A stretch of DNA of 64,000 nt from Gordonia liuliyuniae (GCF_021739025.1 NZ_JAKKOT010000007.1:346704-410703), one strand, 5' to 3'. Shown: positions 35,902 through 45,529, counted from the stretch's first letter. Made by a program: numbers and translations. Notes: generated by a model from the letters alone, not told the origin.

Positions 35902-37902
35902 GTGACCGAAACGGACCTGCAGACTCCCAAGCGCGCTCGGACCGGGTTGTCGGCGATGCTGCTGCCCGAACTCCGCTCGCTCGCTGGTGAGTTGGGCATC
36001 AAGGGCACGTCGGGCATGCGTAAGGGCGATCTGATCGACGTGATCAGGACCCACCAACAGGGTGGGGGACCCCGCAACGCTCCGGCGGCCAAGGCCAAGG
36101 CTGCTCCGACCGAGGCAGCGGTGGCCGCGAAGACCGCCGACCTCGAGGCCCCGAAGCGCGATGTCCCGAAGCGCGACGCACCGAAGCGCGAGGCCCCGAA
36201 GCGCGAGGCGGACAACGCGGCCCCGACGACAGACAGTGCTCAGAAAACCGATCAGGGTTCGAACACTGATCAGGGTACGAGGGCTGATCAGGGTACGAGG
36301 GCCGACGAGGCTCAGGGCGGCGGGAAGTCGGAGAGCGACAACGCGGGCGACCAGCCGCGCGGCAACCGCGACCGTAACCGCAACCGCAACCGCGGCGACC
36401 GCGATCGCGGCGGTAACCAGGGCGGACAGAACAACCAGGGTGGCCAGAACAACCAGGGCGGCCAGCGCCAGGGCGAGTCGAAGCAGGGCGAGCAGGGCGA
36501 GAAGCAGTCCGGCGACAAGCAGTCGGGCGAGAAGAATGCCGGCGACAAGTCGCAGGGCGACCGCAACCAGCGCGGTAATCAGAACCAGGGTGGCAACAAC
36601 AACCAGGGTGGCCGCAACAACCAGAACAACAACGACGACGACGGTGACGGCGACGGTCGTCGCCGCGGGCGTCGATTCCGAGAGCGCCGTCGTGGACGTG
36701 ACCGCGGCGGCGACGGCGGGGGTGAGCCGCAGGTCAACGAGGGCGACACCGTCGTCCCGGTCGCAGGCATTCTCGACGTCCTCGACAACTACGCGTTCGT
36801 CCGCACGTCGGGCTATCTCGCGGGCTCGAACGATGTCTATGTCTCGATGAATCTGGTGCGCCGCAACGGCTTGCGTCGCGGCGACGCCATCACCGGTGCT
36901 GTCAAGGTGCCGCGCGAGGGCGAGAGCCAGGGCCAGGGAAACCAGCGCCAGAAGTTCAACCCGCTCGTTCGTTTGGACACCGTGAACGGTGCCGACGTCG
37001 AATCCGCGCGGAACCGTCCTGACTTCAACAAACTGACTCCGCTCTACCCGAACCAGCGGCTGCGTCTGGAGACGACGCCGGACCGGCTGTCGACGCGCGT
37101 GATCGACCTGATCATGCCGATCGGCAAAGGCCAGCGCGCCTTGATCGTCTCCCCGCCGAAGGCGGGCAAGACGACCATCCTGCAGGACATCGCGAACGCG
37201 ATCTCGACCAACAACCCGGAATGCCACCTCATGGTGGTGCTCGTCGACGAGCGTCCGGAAGAGGTCACCGACATGCAGCGGTCGGTGAAGGGCGAGGTCA
37301 TCGCGTCGACCTTCGACCGTCCGCCGTCAGATCACACCAGCGTCGCCGAACTCGCCATCGAGCGCGCGAAGCGCCTCGTGGAAGGCGGCCAGGACGTGGT
37401 CGTGCTCCTCGACTCGATCACCCGCCTGGGCCGCGCGTACAACAACGCGTCGCCGGCCTCCGGCCGCATCCTGTCCGGTGGTGTCGACTCGACGGCGCTG
37501 TACCCGCCGAAGCGCTTCCTCGGCGCGGCCCGCAACATCGAGAACGGCGGCTCGCTGACCATCATCGCTTCGGCCCTGGTGGAGACCGGCTCGACCGGTG
37601 ACACCGTGATCTTCGAAGAGTTCAAGGGCACCGGCAACGCCGAGCTCAAACTCGATCGCAAGATCTCCGAGCGTCGTGTGTTCCCGGCCGTCGACGTCAA
37701 CTTGTCGAGCACGCGCAAAGACGAGCTCCTGCTGTCGCCCGACGAGTTCGCGATCGTGCACAAGCTGCGTCGCCTGCTGTCTGGCCTCGATTCGCAGGCC
37801 GCGATCGACCTGCTCGTCTCGCAGCTCAAGAAGTCGCGCAGCAACGTCGAGTTCCTGATGCAGGTGAGTAAGAACGCTCCCGGCGTCGTGAACGGGGACT
37901 AG
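35902..37902 (+). CDS. rho: Transcription termination factor Rho, with long disordered insertion
   Basis: A 666-residue Rho. The N-terminal Rho_N SAP-like domain (about 14-52) is followed by a highly charged, Gly/Asn/Gln/Arg-rich disordered stretch at about 55-280, with repeats such as GGQNNQ and later RRRGRRFRERRRGRDRG. Then come the RNA-binding cold-shock domain and the RecA-like ATPase with Walker A SPPKAGKTT (about 418-426). E. coli Rho is 419 residues; the extra part is an actinobacterial feature that binds RNA and changes termination. GTG 35902 has AAAGGA 6 nt upstream. Confidence 0.96.
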   Translation: MTETDLQTPKRARTGLSAMLLPELRSLAGELGIKGTSGMRKGDLIDVIRTHQQGGGPRNAPAAKAKAAPTEAAVAAKTADLEAPKRDVPKRDAPKREAPKREADNAAPTTDSAQKTDQGSNTDQGTRADQGTRADEAQGGGKSESDNAGDQPRGNRDRNRNRNRGDRDRGGNQGGQNNQGGQNNQGGQRQGESKQGEQGEKQSGDKQSGEKNAGDKSQGDRNQRGNQNQGGNNNQGGRNNQNNNDDDGDGDGRRRGRRFRERRRGRDRGGDGGGEPQVNEGDTVVPVAGILDVLDNYAFVRTSGYLAGSNDVYVSMNLVRRNGLRRGDAITGAVKVPREGESQGQGNQRQKFNPLVRLDTVNGADVESARNRPDFNKLTPLYPNQRLRLETTPDRLSTRVIDLIMPIGKGQRALIVSPPKAGKTTILQDIANAISTNNPECHLMVVLVDERPEEVTDMQRSVKGEVIASTFDRPPSDHTSVAELAIERAKRLVEGGQDVVVLLDSITRLGRAYNNASPASGRILSGGVDSTALYPPKRFLGAARNIENGGSLTIIASALVETGSTGDTVIFEEFKGTGNAELKLDRKISERRVFPAVDVNLSSTRKDELLLSPDEFAIVHKLRRLLSGLDSQAAIDLLVSQLKKSRSNVEFLMQVSKNAPGVVNGD

Positions 37903-37914
37903 GAACGTAGTTCA

Positions 37915-37997
37915 CGCCCAGGGCAGCACGATTACGCTCAGGCCCCACACCTGAGCACATACTTCTGCCCTGGGCGCGAGCATTCCTGCCCTGGGCG
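37915..37997. terminator. Nested inverted repeats between convergent rho and the flavoprotein gene
   Basis: CGCCCAGGGCAG (37915-37926) can pair with either of two exact inverse copies (37965-37976, 37986-37997). Inside lies a separate 7-bp hairpin (GCTCAGG/CCTGAGC, 37936-37956). The alternating pairing could terminate both convergent genes. No T-run follows. Confidence 0.6.
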
Positions 37998-38008
37998 CGA
38001 AACTTCTG

Positions 38009-39190
38009 CTAGTAGACGTCGCGGAGGTAGCGGCCTTCGGCGCGGAGACGTTCGAGGAATGCGCGCGCGGACTCCTCGTCGTGGTCGCCGTATTCGGCGA
38101 TGATGGCGGCAAGCGCGTCTTCCACGTCGCCAGCCATGCGGTCGGCGTCACCGCACACGTAGACGACGGCGCCGTCGCGCAGCCACGTGTACAACTCTTG
38201 GCCGTGGCCGCCCATCAGATGGCTCACGTACTGCTTGGTCTCCTGTTCGCGCGAGAACGCGACGTCGAGCCGGTCGAGGCTGCCGTCGGCGTGCAGGCCG
38301 AGAAGTTCGTCGCGGTAGAGAAAGTCCTGATCACGGTGGCGGGCGCCGTGGAACAGCCAGTTGCGGCCCGACCCGTCGCTGCCCGCACGCTCGTGCACGA
38401 AGGCGCGGAACGGTGCGACACCGGTGCCCGGCCCGATCATGATGATGTCGGTGTCGGGTTCCGGGAGACGGAACGACTTGTTGGGCGTCACATAGATGCC
38501 GACGGTATCGCCGGGCTCCACGCGGTCTGCGAGGAACGCCGACGCGGCGCCGTGTCGGTCGCGGCCGTCGCCCCACTCAGCGGTCGCGTAGTGGCGAACG
38601 GTGGCCGGAGTCAGGTGCAGAGTTCCTCCGTGCACGGAGGGGGACGACGAGATCGAATAGGTGCGCGCGGTCAGCGGCTTCAACTCGGCGAGGAACGCCT
38701 CCGGCGTCGGGTGCCATCCGTCGTCGAGATTCAACAGGTCGAGGACGTCACGGCCACGCGCCCACGCCTCGAGTTCGGCGCGCTCGCCCGCGAGCAGGGC
38801 GGCGACCTCGGCGTGTCCGCGAGCGTTGGCGAGATGGTCGAGCAGATACGGTGACACCGACGTGATCTCGAAACCGTGCGTCAACGCCTGCGCGAGAGAG
38901 CGCTCGCCCTTGCGGTCGGCGATGACGGTGTCAGCGGGCACCCCGAGCCGCTCGATGAGGGCCGCGACGAGCGCGGGCTCGTTGGCCGGGGTCACGTTCA
39001 CCGCGTCGCCCGGCAGATACTCCAGCCCCGATCCCTCGATGTCGAGGACGAGGTGCCGGACCTCCTTGGTGCTGCCCGGCGCGGTCAGCAACGCGTTCTC
39101 GACGACCGTCGCCGGGAACGGGTTGCGGCGTGACCAGCGGGGGCGCTTGGCCGCACGAGACTTCTGATTGGTGGAGGTGGCTTCGGTCAT
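38009..39190 (-). CDS. FNR-like flavoprotein reductase (CysJ-like, lacking the FMN domain)
   Basis: A 393-residue protein matching the FAD/NADPH half of sulfite reductase flavoprotein or cytochrome P450 reductase. FAD motif RTYSISSSP, nucleotide-binding GPGTGVAPFRAFV, NADPH-site YVCGDADRMA, and the C-terminus ends in Tyr (YLRDVY) as in CysJ. The flavodoxin-like FMN domain is absent, so a separate electron carrier is needed. Partner unknown. It may serve assimilatory sulfite reduction, but no cys genes are adjacent. Confidence 0.83.
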   Translation of the reverse strand: MTEATSTNQKSRAAKRPRWSRRNPFPATVVENALLTAPGSTKEVRHLVLDIEGSGLEYLPGDAVNVTPANEPALVAALIERLGVPADTVIADRKGERSLAQALTHGFEITSVSPYLLDHLANARGHAEVAALLAGERAELEAWARGRDVLDLLNLDDGWHPTPEAFLAELKPLTARTYSISSSPSVHGGTLHLTPATVRHYATAEWGDGRDRHGAASAFLADRVEPGDTVGIYVTPNKSFRLPEPDTDIIMIGPGTGVAPFRAFVHERAGSDGSGRNWLFHGARHRDQDFLYRDELLGLHADGSLDRLDVAFSREQETKQYVSHLMGGHGQELYTWLRDGAVVYVCGDADRMAGDVEDALAAIIAEYGDHDEESARAFLERLRAEGRYLRDVY

Positions 39191-39357
39191 GATCTCTAGG
39201 TTAGGCCCGCCAAACTCAGGCGGGGAAACCCGGCGTCGAGTACACGGATTCGCCGCGAGCGGAGCGGCTATGGAATAATCGATCGGTCAGTCCGGTTCCG
39301 GTTCACACCGAAGCATTTCGCCCGGTGACCCGGCGACCACATTCGAAAGGGACGAGA

Positions 39358-39570
39358 ATGAAGCAGGGTATCCACCCCGATTACGAGGTGACCGTCGTCA
39401 ACTGCGGTTGCGGCAACGAGTTCACCACGCGCAGCACCGCCAAGGGCGGCCACATCTCCGTGGAAGTCTGCTCGCAGTGCCACCCGTTCTACACCGGCAA
39501 GCAGAAGATCCTCGACACCGGTGGTCGTGTGGCTCGCTTCGAGAAGCGTTACGGCAAGCGCGCCAAGTAG
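39358..39570 (+). CDS. rpmE: 50S ribosomal protein L31 (zinc-binding C+ type)
   Basis: A 70-residue ribosomal protein. The zinc ligands are present: C-x-C in VNCGCGNEF and C-x2-C in [10 protein letters not shown]. That marks the zinc-containing L31 that is exchanged for a Cys-free paralogue under zinc limitation. ATG 39358 follows AAAGGGACGAGA. An extended -10-like TATGGAATAAT lies at about 39269-39279. A strong terminator follows. Confidence 0.97.
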   Translation: MKQGIHPDYEVTVVNCGCGNEFTTRSTAKGGHISVEVCSQCHPFYTGKQKILDTGGRVARFEKRYGKRAK

Positions 39571-39578
39571 CTCGCCTA

Positions 39579-39630
39579 CGACGCCCGGCTCGAGATCGTC
39601 CGTGATCTCAGGTCGGGCGTCGTTCGTTTT
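39579..39630 (+). terminator. Rho-independent terminator of rpmE
   Basis: CGACGCCCG-led arm (39579-39597) pairs with 39604-39622 (16 of 19 positions), a 6-nt loop, and TTCGTTTT follows. It lies 9 bp after the rpmE stop. Confidence 0.88.
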
Positions 39631-39711
39631 CCCGCAGCAGAATTCGCCGCAGCAGAATTCGCCGCAGCAGGATTCGCCGCAGCAGAGTTCCCGCAGCAGA
39701 GTTCCCGCAGC
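39631..39711 (+). repeat. 15-bp tandem repeat, about five copies
   Basis: Degenerate copies of CCGCAGCAGAATTCG run from 39631 to 39711, the last two shortened by a base. The unit keeps frame (PQQNS) in one reading frame, but no start with a ribosome site serves it. It lies between the rpmE terminator and prfA. Confidence 0.75.
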
Positions 39712-39746
39712 CAGGCGCCAGAATCAAGATGGGGAGTGACCTACAG

Positions 39747-40820
39747 GTGAGCACGCACGGACCGTCCGCGATCGACGACATCCTCGCCGAGCACGCAGGA
39801 CTCGAGCAGCAGTTGTCCGATCCCGCGTTGCACGACGATCCGGCCGAGGCCCGCCGCGTCGGTAAGCGGTTCGCTGAGCTGGCACCCGTGATGGCCGCCC
39901 ACACCAAGCTCGCCGCGGTCCGCGACGACCTGGCCGCGGCCCGGGAACTCGCCGAAGTCGAACCGGAGTTCGCCGAGGAGATCCCGGCGCTGGAAGCGAG
40001 CGAGGCCGAGCTCGACGCGCTCCTCACCGATCTGCTGGCCCCGCGGGATCCGCACGACTCCGACGACGTGGTGCTGGAGGTGAAGTCGGGTGCGGGCGGC
40101 GAGGAGTCGGCGCTCTTCGCCTCCGACCTGGTCCGGATGTACCTCAAATACTGTGAGCGGCAAGGCTGGAAGACGACTGTCCTCGGTGTCACCGAATCCG
40201 ATCTCGGGGGCTACAAGGAGGCCACGCTCGCCATCAAGGCGCGCGACTCGGTGCGTGACGGCGTGTGGTCCAAGCTCAAGTTCGAAGGCGGCGTCCACCG
40301 CGTGCAGCGGGTGCCGGTCACCGAGTCGCAAGGCCGCATCCACACCTCGGCGGCCGGAGTCCTGGTGTATCCGGAGCCGGACGAGGTGGAGCAGATTCAC
40401 ATCGACGAGTCCGATCTTCGTGTCGACGTCTACCGAAGCTCCGGCAAGGGCGGGCAGGGCGTGAACACGACCGACTCCGCCGTCCGACTGACCCACCTCC
40501 CGACCGGTATCGTCGTGACCTGCCAGAACGAGCGATCCCAACTGCAGAACAAGGCGCGGGCCATGCAGGTCCTCGCGGCTCGGCTGCAAGCCGCTGCCGA
40601 GGAGGAGGCCGCAGCCGAAGCCGCCGCAGGACGGGCCGCGCAGATTCGCACGGTCGACCGGTCCGAGCGGATCCGCACGTACAACTGGCCGGAGAACCGG
40701 ATCACCGACCATCGCATCGGCTACAAGGCCAACAACCTAGATGCCGTCCTCAACGGTGAGATGGACGCCCTCGTCGGCGCACTCGTCGACGCCGACAAGC
40801 AGGCACGACTACAACAGTGA
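39747..40820 (+). CDS. prfA: Peptide chain release factor 1
   Basis: A 357-residue class I release factor. The GGQ loop is in [20 protein letters not shown], the methylation site for PrmC encoded next. PAT-type stop codon recognition region lies around [13 protein letters not shown] 39747 has GGGGAG 10 nt upstream and is preferred to ATG 39729. Its stop overlaps prmC by 4 bp. Confidence 0.96.
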   Translation: MSTHGPSAIDDILAEHAGLEQQLSDPALHDDPAEARRVGKRFAELAPVMAAHTKLAAVRDDLAAARELAEVEPEFAEEIPALEASEAELDALLTDLLAPRDPHDSDDVVLEVKSGAGGEESALFASDLVRMYLKYCERQGWKTTVLGVTESDLGGYKEATLAIKARDSVRDGVWSKLKFEGGVHRVQRVPVTESQGRIHTSAAGVLVYPEPDEVEQIHIDESDLRVDVYRSSGKGGQGVNTTDSAVRLTHLPTGIVVTCQNERSQLQNKARAMQVLAARLQAAAEEEAAAEAAAGRAAQIRTVDRSERIRTYNWPENRITDHRIGYKANNLDAVLNGEMDALVGALVDADKQARLQQ

Positions 40821-41731
40821 CCACTGCCGACACGCTGCGGCGAGACGGCGCACGGACTCTGCACGACGCCGGAGTCTTCTCGGCGAGCCATGACGCGGCG
40901 GCACTCCTGGCCTACGTACTCGACGTCGAGCCGGGGCGACTACTCCTCGTCGATGAGGTGAGCGACGACGACATCGTGCGCTTCGAAGCGGCGCTGGCGC
41001 GGCGGGCAGCGCGAGAACCGTTGCAGCACATCACTGGCCGCGCATGGTTCGACGGGCGAGAACTCGCCGTCGGACCCGGCGTCTTTGTGCCGCGGCCGGA
41101 GACCGAGCTGATCGTGGAGTGGGTCTCGACCCGGCTCGGCCAGCGTGGGGGAGAGCTCGGCCGGCGCGGAGGAGCGACTCTTCGGGTGGTCGATCTGTGC
41201 TCGGGGAGCGGGGCGCTCGCTCTGGCTCTCGTCGGACGTCTCCCGAACGCCGAGGTGATCGCCGTCGAGAAGTCGGTCGCGGCGTTGGCGTACTTGCGGC
41301 GTAACGCCGCGGGCAGTGACGTCCTCGTGGTGCCCGGCGACGTCACCGATCCCACAGCGATGGCCGAGGTGCTCGGCACATGCGATGTGATCGTCGCGAA
41401 CCCTCCGTACGTGCCCGTCGCGTCGCCGGTGTCGGCCGAGGTGCGTCACGACCCGGCCGAAGCGGTGTTCTCCGGTGCGACCGGGATGGACGTCATCGAC
41501 GCGATGACCCCGATCGTCGCCGACGCGTTGACGCCCGGCGGCCTCTTCGCCGTCGAGCACGACGACGAGACCGCGTCCGCGGTCGTCGACGCGCTGACCA
41601 TCGACGGGCGGTTCCGGGACATCGTCGCGCACGCCGATCTCGCCGGGCGCCCCAGATTCGTGACCGCAGTCCGATCCAGCGGCGACGCCGGAGCCGGAGC
41701 AGACCTCGACCGTGCAAGGATGGAACAGTGA
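40817..41731 (+). CDS. prmC: Release-factor glutamine N5-methyltransferase
   Basis: A 304-residue SAM-dependent enzyme that methylates the Gln of GGQ in RF1/RF2. The SAM loop [13 protein letters not shown] and the active-site NPPYVPV are visible. GTG 40817 overlaps prfA and the 3' end overlaps the Sua5 gene, giving one translationally coupled run. Confidence 0.94.
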   Translation: MTTADTLRRDGARTLHDAGVFSASHDAAALLAYVLDVEPGRLLLVDEVSDDDIVRFEAALARRAAREPLQHITGRAWFDGRELAVGPGVFVPRPETELIVEWVSTRLGQRGGELGRRGGATLRVVDLCSGSGALALALVGRLPNAEVIAVEKSVAALAYLRRNAAGSDVLVVPGDVTDPTAMAEVLGTCDVIVANPPYVPVASPVSAEVRHDPAEAVFSGATGMDVIDAMTPIVADALTPGGLFAVEHDDETASAVVDALTIDGRFRDIVAHADLAGRPRFVTAVRSSGDAGAGADLDRARMEQ

Positions 41732-42384
41732 GCGTCGTCTTCGATTGCAGTGATCCCGCCAGCCGGTCGGCAGGCCGCAACGCCGCCGTCGGTGCGGCTC
41801 GAGGCGGGCGGCTCGTGGTACTCCCCACGGACACCGTGTACGGCATCGGCTGCGACGCCTTCGACAGTGAGGCGGTCGCCTCCCTGTTGGAGGCGAAGGG
41901 CCGCGGCCGCGACATGCCGGTGCCCGTCGTCGTCGGCTCCTGGAACACGATCGACGGTCTCGTCCGGTCGGTCTCGGTCCAGGCGCGCGAATTGACCCAG
42001 GCGTTCTGGCCGGGCGGGCTGAGCATCGTCGTCGAGCAGGCTCCGTCGTTGGCGTGGGACCTCGGTGACGTGGAAGGCACCGTGATGCTGCGCATGCCAC
42101 TGCACCCGGTGGCCATCGAAGTGCTCCGTGACGTCGGGCCGATGGCGCTGTCGAGCGCGAACATCTCCGGTCGCCCGCCTGCGACGACCGTCGCCGAGGC
42201 TCAGGAGCAGCTCGGCGACAGTGTGTCGGTCTACCTCGACGGCGGTCCTGCGGCGAAGGCCGTACCGTCGACCATCGTCGACCTGTCGGGCGACGTACCA
42301 CGTATCCTGCGTGAAGGCGCGATCTCCGCCGCCGAGATCGGTGAGGTCCTCGACATGGATCCGGCGGATCTGGTGGCGCGGTGA
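41728..42384 (+). CDS. tsaC: L-threonylcarbamoyladenylate synthase (Sua5/YrdC/TsaC)
   Basis: A 218-residue YrdC-domain protein making the threonylcarbamoyl-AMP used for t6A37 in tRNA. Motifs LPTDTVYGIGCDAF, KGRGRDMP (in place of the usual KxR) and SSANISGRPPAT are seen. It is the short TsaC form without the extra Sua5 domain. It has GTGA overlaps on both sides. Confidence 0.92.
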   Translation: MSVVFDCSDPASRSAGRNAAVGAARGGRLVVLPTDTVYGIGCDAFDSEAVASLLEAKGRGRDMPVPVVVGSWNTIDGLVRSVSVQARELTQAFWPGGLSIVVEQAPSLAWDLGDVEGTVMLRMPLHPVAIEVLRDVGPMALSSANISGRPPATTVAEAQEQLGDSVSVYLDGGPAAKAVPSTIVDLSGDVPRILREGAISAAEIGEVLDMDPADLVAR

Positions 42385-43604
42385 CCGGCCCGCTCGCCGC
42401 GGTCGACCCGCAGATCAGCGCGCTGATCGAGCGGGAGGAACGACGCCGCGAGCAGAGTCTGCAATTGTTGGCCGCGGAGACGATCGCGTCGCCCGCGGTC
42501 CGCGCCGCCGTCGGTTCGACGCTGGCCGACAAATACGCCGAGGGGTATCCGGGCCACCGCTACCACGGCGGAGCCGAAGTGGTCGACGATGTGGAGCGGC
42601 TCGCGGTGGAGCGCGCGCACGCTTTGTTCGGCGCCGACTACGTGAACGTGCAGCCGTTGTCGTGGCCGCTCGCCAACTTCGCTGTGTACGTCGCGTTCGC
42701 GCAACCCGGTGACCAGGTGCTCTCGTTGAGTCTGCGGCACGGCGGCCACCAATCGCACGGATCGCGCGCCAACTGGTCGGGCCGGTGGTTCAACATCCTC
42801 AACTACGAGGTGCGCGAAGACACCGAACAGGTCGATTACGACCAGGTCCGCGACCTCGCCCTCATCCATCGGCCGCGGATCCTGGTCGCGGGCGGCACCG
42901 CCTACACGCGGACGTGGGACTTCGCCACGATGCGGACGATCGCCGACGAGGCCGGATGCATCCTGTGGGTCGACGGCGCCCACCTGGTCGGTCTGGCCGC
43001 GGGCGGCATCCTCGAATCACCGGTCCCGTATGCCGATGTGGTCTCCGTCGCCACGAACAAGGTGATGCGCGGTCCCCGGGGCGGGCTCCTGTTGGCGCGC
43101 GCCGAACACGCCGAAGTCCTCTCGCGCGCGGTGTACCCGTTCCTGCAGGGCGCCCCGGCCATGAACTCGATCGCAGGCAAGGCTGTCGCGTTCGCCGAAT
43201 CGTCGACCGACGACTACCGGCGGTACGCACGCACGGTCGCCGACACCGCGGCAGCTTTGGCGGCCGGGTTCGCCGACCGCGGACTGCACCCGGTCGGCGG
43301 CGGCACCGACACTCATGTCGGGGTCGTCGACGTCAGCTCGCTCGGTGTGAGCGGACGCGAAGCCGCTCGCCGACTCGCGGCGGCCGGAATCGTCGTCGAC
43401 AAGGCGATCACTCCGTTCGATCCCGCACCGGTGTCCGAGGGCTCCGCGATCCGTTTCGGCACGGCCGCCGTGACGACGGGCGGAATCAGGCCGTCGGATG
43501 CGCCGCGGATCGTCGACCTCATGATGGACGCGATGTCGACCGCCGACGAACGACGGCACGCCGCTGTCGCCGCGTCGGTCGCGCACCTGGGAGAAGCCGA
43601 GTGA
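42381..43604 (+). CDS. Serine hydroxymethyltransferase-like PLP enzyme (paralogue)
   Basis: A 407-residue SHMT-fold protein. The PLP Lys motif is ATNKVMRGPRGG, whereas housekeeping GlyA has TTHKTLRGPRGG; the His before the Lys is Asn here. It retains WVDGAHLVGLAAGG and an HGGHQSHGS motif in the early glycine-rich position (GGHLTHG in GlyA). A second GlyA-like gene at this place is also seen in other actinobacteria. It may act on another beta-hydroxy amino acid. Translationally coupled to tsaC and wecA. Confidence 0.86.
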   Translation: MTGPLAAVDPQISALIEREERRREQSLQLLAAETIASPAVRAAVGSTLADKYAEGYPGHRYHGGAEVVDDVERLAVERAHALFGADYVNVQPLSWPLANFAVYVAFAQPGDQVLSLSLRHGGHQSHGSRANWSGRWFNILNYEVREDTEQVDYDQVRDLALIHRPRILVAGGTAYTRTWDFATMRTIADEAGCILWVDGAHLVGLAAGGILESPVPYADVVSVATNKVMRGPRGGLLLARAEHAEVLSRAVYPFLQGAPAMNSIAGKAVAFAESSTDDYRRYARTVADTAAALAAGFADRGLHPVGGGTDTHVGVVDVSSLGVSGREAARRLAAAGIVVDKAITPFDPAPVSEGSAIRFGTAAVTTGGIRPSDAPRIVDLMMDAMSTADERRHAAVAASVAHLGEAE

Positions 43605-44761
43605 TCCCACTCGCTCTCGACGTCAGCAGTGGGGGAGCGGGTGTTCCACTGCGCGAACTCGCTCTCGTCGGCCTGACCGCTGCCGGGGTCACCTACTTCA
43701 TCACCTCGCTCGTCCGCGTATTCGCGGTCAAGGCCGGCGCGGTTGCCATTCCCCGCGAACGCGACGTCCACGTGATCCCGACGCCACGGCTCGGCGGTGT
43801 CGGAATGTTCATCGGGGTCGTCTGCGCGATCGGCCTGGCCGCGCAGCTGCCCGCATTGAACAGGGGGTTCGCGTACACGCACGACATGCTCGCCGTGTTG
43901 ACCGCTGGACTCGTGATCGTCCTGGTCGGCATCATCGACGACCGGTGGGGGCTCGACGCCCTCACCAAGTTCGTCGGCCAACTGACGGCCGCAGGCGTTC
44001 TCGTCATCATGGGCGTCTCCTGGTATCTGCTGTACGTACCGATCGGCGACATCGGGACCGTCGTACTCGACCCGCTGCAGGCCGGGCTGCTGACCGTCGC
44101 GATCACCGTGACCACGATCAACGCGATGAACTTCGTCGACGGCCTCGACGGCCTCGCCGCGGGCCTCGGACTCATCGCGGCCGCAGCCATCTGCCTGTTC
44201 TCGCTCGGCCTGCTCGCGGATCAGGGCGGCGACGTCAGCTACTACCCGCCCGCGCTGATCACCGCGGCGCTCGCCGGGGCGTGCCTGGGGTTCCTGCCCC
44301 ACAACTTCTCGCCCGCCCGCATCTTCATGGGCGACTCCGGCGCCATGCTCATCGGCCTGCTGCTGGCCGCCGCGTCGACGAGCGCGTCGGGCCGCGTCGC
44401 CCGCAGCGCGTACGGGCCCGCGGACATCTTCACGTTGTTGTCGCCGTTGATCCTGGTGGCCGCCGTGATGTTCATTCCGATGCTCGACATGATCATGGCT
44501 GTCGTCCGCCGCACCCGCGCGGGCGTCGGTTTCTACACACCGGACAAGATGCACCTGCACCATCGGTTGCTGGAGATCGGTCACACGCAACGACGAGTCG
44601 CACTCGTCATCTACCTCTGGGTCGGGCTCCTCGCGTTCGCCGTCGCGGCGTCGACGCTCGTATCGCCTGCGGTGGTGCTGCCGATCTTCGCCGTGGGCGT
44701 CGTGCTCGCCCTCGTCGCCACGTTCGCCCCGCGACTGCGCCGGTGGTACATCTCCCGGTAG
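43601..44761 (+). CDS. wecA: Undecaprenyl-phosphate GlcNAc-1-phosphate transferase
   Basis: A 386-residue membrane enzyme of the PNPT family, about eleven transmembrane segments, catalysing the first step of arabinogalactan linker synthesis on decaprenyl phosphate. Mg/catalytic motifs: IDDRWGLDAL, NAMNFVDGLDGLAAG, FMGDSGAM and HLHHRLLEIG. GTG 43601 overlaps the SHMT-like stop. Confidence 0.94.
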   Translation: MIPLALDVSSGGAGVPLRELALVGLTAAGVTYFITSLVRVFAVKAGAVAIPRERDVHVIPTPRLGGVGMFIGVVCAIGLAAQLPALNRGFAYTHDMLAVLTAGLVIVLVGIIDDRWGLDALTKFVGQLTAAGVLVIMGVSWYLLYVPIGDIGTVVLDPLQAGLLTVAITVTTINAMNFVDGLDGLAAGLGLIAAAAICLFSLGLLADQGGDVSYYPPALITAALAGACLGFLPHNFSPARIFMGDSGAMLIGLLLAAASTSASGRVARSAYGPADIFTLLSPLILVAAVMFIPMLDMIMAVVRRTRAGVGFYTPDKMHLHHRLLEIGHTQRRVALVIYLWVGLLAFAVAASTLVSPAVVLPIFAVGVVLALVATFAPRLRRWYISR

Positions 44762-44812
44762 GCGGTTCGGTCGAGTTCGCTCTGAACGCACTCTCCTCGA
44801 TAGCCTTATCGC

Positions 44813-45295
44813 GTGTCTACGAACGATGAGAACGCCGGCGTCCCCGACGAGTCGGACGCGTCCGAACGCAAAGCCGAGTGGGAGGATCCCGCCGCGCCGC
44901 TGTGGAACGGACTGAAGTACGGGGTCCGTGGTCTCGGCGTCCTCCTGGTCGTCGGACTGCTCGTCTGGTGGCCGTACCAAGGCCTTCCCGGACTGTGGGG
45001 TGTCCTGGTGGGGGCGGGGATGGGCGGCGGGTTCGTCCTGATCACCGTCGTCGCCATCCTGTTCACCTCGAAAGCGTCGCCGTCGGTCGTGATGGGCGCA
45101 CTGATGGGTTCGTACCTCGTGAAGGTCGTCGCCCTCATCGCGGTGACCGCTCTGATCAAAGACATGGACTTCTACAACAAAGCCGCGTTGGTCACGATGC
45201 TGCTGGGTGCGATCGTCCTCGTGCTGGGCGGCGAGCTGCTCGGCGTCATGAAGACGCGTCAGGTCTACGTCGATCCCGAGAAGACAACCGACTAG
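44813..45295 (+). CDS. atpI: AtpI-type hypothetical membrane protein upstream of the ATP synthase
   Basis: A 160-residue protein: polar acidic N-terminus (1-30), four hydrophobic segments (about 36-52, 60-80, 93-110 and 120-140), polar tail. It corresponds in position and form to Rv1303. It is probably an assembly factor for the c-ring or a Mg/Ca transport protein as proposed for AtpI; direct function unproven here. Confidence 0.8.
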   Translation: MSTNDENAGVPDESDASERKAEWEDPAAPLWNGLKYGVRGLGVLLVVGLLVWWPYQGLPGLWGVLVGAGMGGGFVLITVVAILFTSKASPSVVMGALMGSYLVKVVALIAVTALIKDMDFYNKAALVTMLLGAIVLVLGGELLGVMKTRQVYVDPEKTTD

Positions 45296-45529
45296 TATCT
45301 GTGACGATGATCACCCAGGCTGCCCTGACCAGCTACTACGGACGATAGTAGCTCCGCGGCCGGACGGATCGCGGCAACCCTGATTCGCTGGTAGGACCAG
45401 AATCTTGCTACTCTGCTGCACGCAGGCTGATTCGGGTGACCTGCGCCCATGGGTGATGTCACCGGATGCCAAATGACAGTAGGACCCCGCAGATCGTGAG
45501 ATCAGTGGGCCCGAGAACGGGAGAGAACG

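Noticed and set aside
39521..39739. 72-codon frame with PQQNS repeats between rpmE and prfA
   Set aside because: It starts inside rpmE in another frame and crosses a strong terminator; the repeats are better seen as non-coding.
45301..45348. Short frame (about 15 codons) upstream of atpB as a leader peptide
   Set aside because: No ribosome site, no run of regulatory codons and no attenuator hairpin beside it.
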